A stretch of 64,000 nucleotides of DNA, taken from the NCBI GenBank assembly GCA_026874595.1, contig CM049311.1:78938453-79002452 (forward strand), read 5' to 3'. This document shows, piece by piece, positions 60,862-64,000 of the stretch. The stretch is from Sipunculus nudus. Its lineage: Eukaryota; Annelida; Sipuncula; Golfingiida; Sipunculidae. The position numbers and the translations under genes were made by a program. The notes beneath the pieces are model-generated. The model had not been told where the DNA came from. It did not search any database and saw only the letters and a program-made list of their open reading frames with translations. The first letter of the stretch is position 1. Each line of letters opens with the position of its first letter.

Positions 60862-63296
60862 GGTACGTCCATCAAAAGTAATAGAAAATCATGACTTGTT
60901 TTACATGCAATATAAACAATGAAATAACTGGTCATGTGTTACAACAAATACCTTCATTCTCATGAGTATTGCACGGAAATATCCAAAGGTTAATTAAAAA
61001 ATTGCTGCCTCGATAGCGCCACGTCATACAGAGAATTTGTTCTCGTGTCAAGTGGTCAGGAATTCTCGATAATCCTGTGCGCCTGTCCCTGCCGTGTTGC
61101 TGTTAAGGGTTGGCCATAAACACATTAACACCAGTGATTAGCTTAATCGGCTTGGGATAATCGGGCTTTAGATCTACATACCGGTAATATGATCTGATAA
61201 GTTTGCTGTACGCTATATGTCCCCTCATTTCCCTGTGAGGACGCCATATAGGTCAAACAGGGAAGACGCCACCGGTATATTTTTTTCTCATAATACGTAC
61301 AGAAACGGTACATATGTAAGTATTAACACCTACTTACTTCTTAATAAATCAAGGTATTAACTGCTTATATAGGGTGCATCACGATAACCTTGCTTTGCTT
61401 TCATTTTTAGTCAGGTATATATTTTTCACTGACATTGATAATCCAGTAGAATTACTTGGTTATATTAGCTCTAAAGGAGTAAGCAATTGACCATTGTATT
61501 AAGAATATATATGAGGGCACTAATCATAAGTATAGCTGCGTTCAACCTACCTATTGTATAAGTTGCCTAGATTGAATGCAATGTACATAATGTTTCATTA
61601 TATTGTATACATTTCCATAGTTCACCATAATCTGTGGAAATGTTTTCTGAAACGGCAACAAATCCTGGATTTTTCAATAACAAAGCATTGATTTGAGAAA
61701 GATATTTTTTCAAACAGATGTTTCGTGCTGATAAGGATGCATTAGGTAAAAGTAACGCTGCTTCAATCACAATGTTTCAATATATTTTTAATTTAGGTCG
61801 TGTTGTCATTTATACCTGTTCTGTTCTTCCCTTTTGTTTAAATTACATAAAGTTTTGGTTTAACCCATTTCTCTCGCATAACTTGGTTTTTGACTGCACA
61901 GTGATAACATTGAAGGCATATTTTCACTGACCCAGTTAATGGTCACAAATATTTGATAAAGAAACGGTTCTACCTGTAGTGCATCATCAGCATGTTTCAC
62001 TTATTTACCAAACTGATCATGGGTAAAGATTTACCCATTCAATCCAGAAAACTACACGGTCAATTCACATTAACACAAAAAGAAGTTTTCTGTAGATTCC
62101 TTTAAAGTGCAATTAACTTTCACAATCAACCATATTGTGCCTTTTTGCCGGCAAAATAATGTCGCGCAGTGTCATGGTCACGTGGTATCACGTGGTTAAC
62201 CGGTGAAAGAACTTCGCAAAATCTATCTTCCTGTAATGTTTTCTATTATTCGACATATGGTTAAACAAAAATAGCAACATTTGAAAGGAGCCTTTGCACT
62301 GCAATTTGAATATCGTTATATTTTATATAAAAAATTACAGAATGCCAAATATTCCTGTTGCCAAGATATATTTGTTGTTATGTATACATGACACCAGCCT
62401 ACTGAAAATGCTGTCGTGCAGAAACCGTCATTATTAATTGTGCTCCGCTTTCGTTAGTGGACACAAAGGAGGGCTGTCTCTAAACTTGTGATTTTCATAT
62501 GATTCATATGTATTTTCACATAGAGCATATTTGTACGAAGGCGGGGCACAATTAAGAATGACAACAGTCCAACTGATCAATTCCTACAAACATGCACCAG
62601 CCAGCCTCAAGAAATATCACCTGGTATTTTTTCTTTCATGTGTGGTCGGCGTAGAGAGATATTCCTGCAGGTAATTAGGGGTATTCATGACATGTGATAA
62701 TGCAGGGGCATTTGTCAGCTGTTAGTTTACACCGAAAAGCTACAAAGGTATAGCGGTCGGCAGCGTGACAGCTTTAGAAGCCCACGCCAATCAGCTTTGT
62801 GGTGCGTCTGCACAGTCAACAGAGTTTTCGCGGTCATCCAATCAGTCAGAACGGTTGCTGTGGGGATCTGACCCACGGTGAACCTACTCATAAAGCTTGT
62901 GTCCTCAGCCCTGTTTGCTTTTATTAATCATACCGCACGTTTGTACCCATATTATCGCAGAATTTGATTGTGACACCTAAATGACATGCCGGGCTGTCGT
63001 CGGATTGTCATATTGGTTTTCTGTTTTACATCTTTGTCCTGTGGCCCGTAACAGCAGTAAACCCTCCGGAAGTACTCGACTTTGACGGTCCATACGGTAA
63101 GCTCTCCGGATTGACAGTTCATTAGATGCTTTTGGGAGAAGTTAAATTGCTCAGTTCGTAGTGAAGAGTAAAGTATTTTCAATTTGTTGACAATGACCAG
63201 CAAAGGTTTAGTATATTAAATAGTTAATTTATTATTAATCTCCGTTTATTAATTAAATCATTCAGGTACTTATGTTCCTTGCTTTACTATATTGTT

Positions 63297-63343
<47 letters not shown>

Positions 63344-63663
63344 ATTTTTGTTGTTTTATTAGTGCTCAAAATTTCCTCTGGTTTCTACAAATTATCTCGT
63401 GTTTTCTTAAATTTTCTAAAGTCTATATATGTTTATTCATATTTCTCCGCATTATCCAAGCTTGACGGGTTTTTTTTAATAAATTCTTTTCATTTCTCTT
63501 TATGTTCTCATTGACGACGTAAGTTCCTTTTATTGTGTGTTTTTTTCTAATACTTGTAATTCTATCTGTAGCTTTGACCGTTTCTGACGTTTCACCTTGG
63601 TCTGAATTGGTCAGTTTCTTTTATGATGTTATTTTCCCCCTTTAACATATCTTTGCCATATTT
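60862..63663. other. non-coding stretch with a CCAAT-bearing GC-richer patch
   Basis: 62740-62900 is GC-richer and has two CCAAT boxes (GCCAATCAGC, TCCAATCAGT), so it could be a promoter for a gene beyond the window. No exon is seen after it here. Confidence 0.35.
63296..63340. repeat. (TA)n microsatellite
   Basis: TA tract with one TAAATA interruption. Confidence 0.9.
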
Positions 63664-63860
63664 AGGACCCCGCTTGAAAAGCGGGTGCCCTATAGTAATC
63701 GACCTGTCCGTCTGTCTGTCCGTCCGTCCATCCGTCCACAAATTCTTTTCCGACGGATTGAGTTAAAACCTGAAATATGTATTAACAATCAATTATGGAA
63801 GATCCCTATCGATTTTGGGGTCCGGAGGTCAAGGTAAAAAAAGTTATTCACAGTTTGGTG
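63664..63860 (+). repeat. dispersed repeat with GCGGGTGCCCTATAG and GTCCGTC string
   Basis: A 7-bp hairpin CCCGCTT-GAA-AAGCGGG (63669-63685) precedes GTGCCCTATAGTAATCGACC and a run of GTCCGTC words, then GGTCCGGAGGTCAAGG. It resembles 59640-60115 in its middle part. Confidence 0.55.
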
Positions 63861-64000
63861 TTAAATGTTAGGTCCCTCTTTCAGCAGGGCAGAAATCATA
63901 ATTGTAACCATAATTGTTTGTTCCACCTTAACAGTAGGACAGGTCCTCATGTCAACAGCAACGAGGCTTGATATATGGTCATAGTCAGCCATTTTACTGC

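Overview
This is AT-rich animal nuclear DNA with interrupted genes, GT-AG introns, many microsatellites and a high density of short DNA transposons and retroelement debris. The repeat style (TGACCTTGACCT-type tandem arrays, strings of GTCCGTC, CAGTGGAACCTGT-type miniature transposons, TATATATAGA Helitron ends) suggests a lophotrochozoan, most likely a bivalve mollusc. That placement is an inference from style; no species is identified.

Two protein-coding genes can be supported, both on the + strand. The clearer one spans 39471-53651. It is a DEP-domain protein of the DEPDC7 family in eight coding exons, all joined in phase, giving 539 codons plus a stop. It has a TATA-less promoter with ETS/CRE-like, GC-box and CCAAT motifs. 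Its introns are full of repeats, including two copies of one repeat facing each other in intron 4.

The second gene lies at 22933-35464. It is a single-pass membrane receptor of unrecognised family. The model has six exons whose phases all agree (394 codons): a signal-peptide exon, an exon with two N-glycosylation sites, a cysteine-containing exon whose end resembles a C-type lectin domain, a transmembrane exon, and two tail exons with seven tyrosines. The tail includes an exact ITIM-type motif (STYSDV) and a PI3-kinase-type motif (YMSM). A second possible first exon, with its own TATA box and signal peptide, lies at 31491-31622 and also fits in phase.

Layout: 1-930 is a dispersed repeat with hAT-like ends. 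931-6185 is non-coding with a MITE and microsatellites. 6186-8420 is a decayed LINE on the - strand with reverse transcriptase and RNase H. 8421-16861 is non-coding with foldback elements, a second LINE remnant and one isolated exon-like ORF. 16862-16981 is a 120-bp Helitron. 17810-20331 is a 2.5-kb hAT element with a perfect 8-bp target duplication and an internal 153-bp tandem array. 21800-22115 is a second hAT insertion with its own 8-bp duplication. 22933-35464 is the receptor gene, whose introns hold a 1.2-kb TIR element and about 2 kb of tandem repeats. 35623-36331 is a paired CpG-rich palindromic element. 36332-39387 is non-coding. 39388-53651 is the DEPDC7 gene. The remainder is 3' untranslated or intergenic DNA with MITEs, including a PIF/Harbinger-type element at 59296-59572.

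No rRNA gene, genuine tRNA gene, CRISPR array or prokaryotic-type operon was seen. All exon boundaries are read by eye from splice signals and phase, without transcript data.
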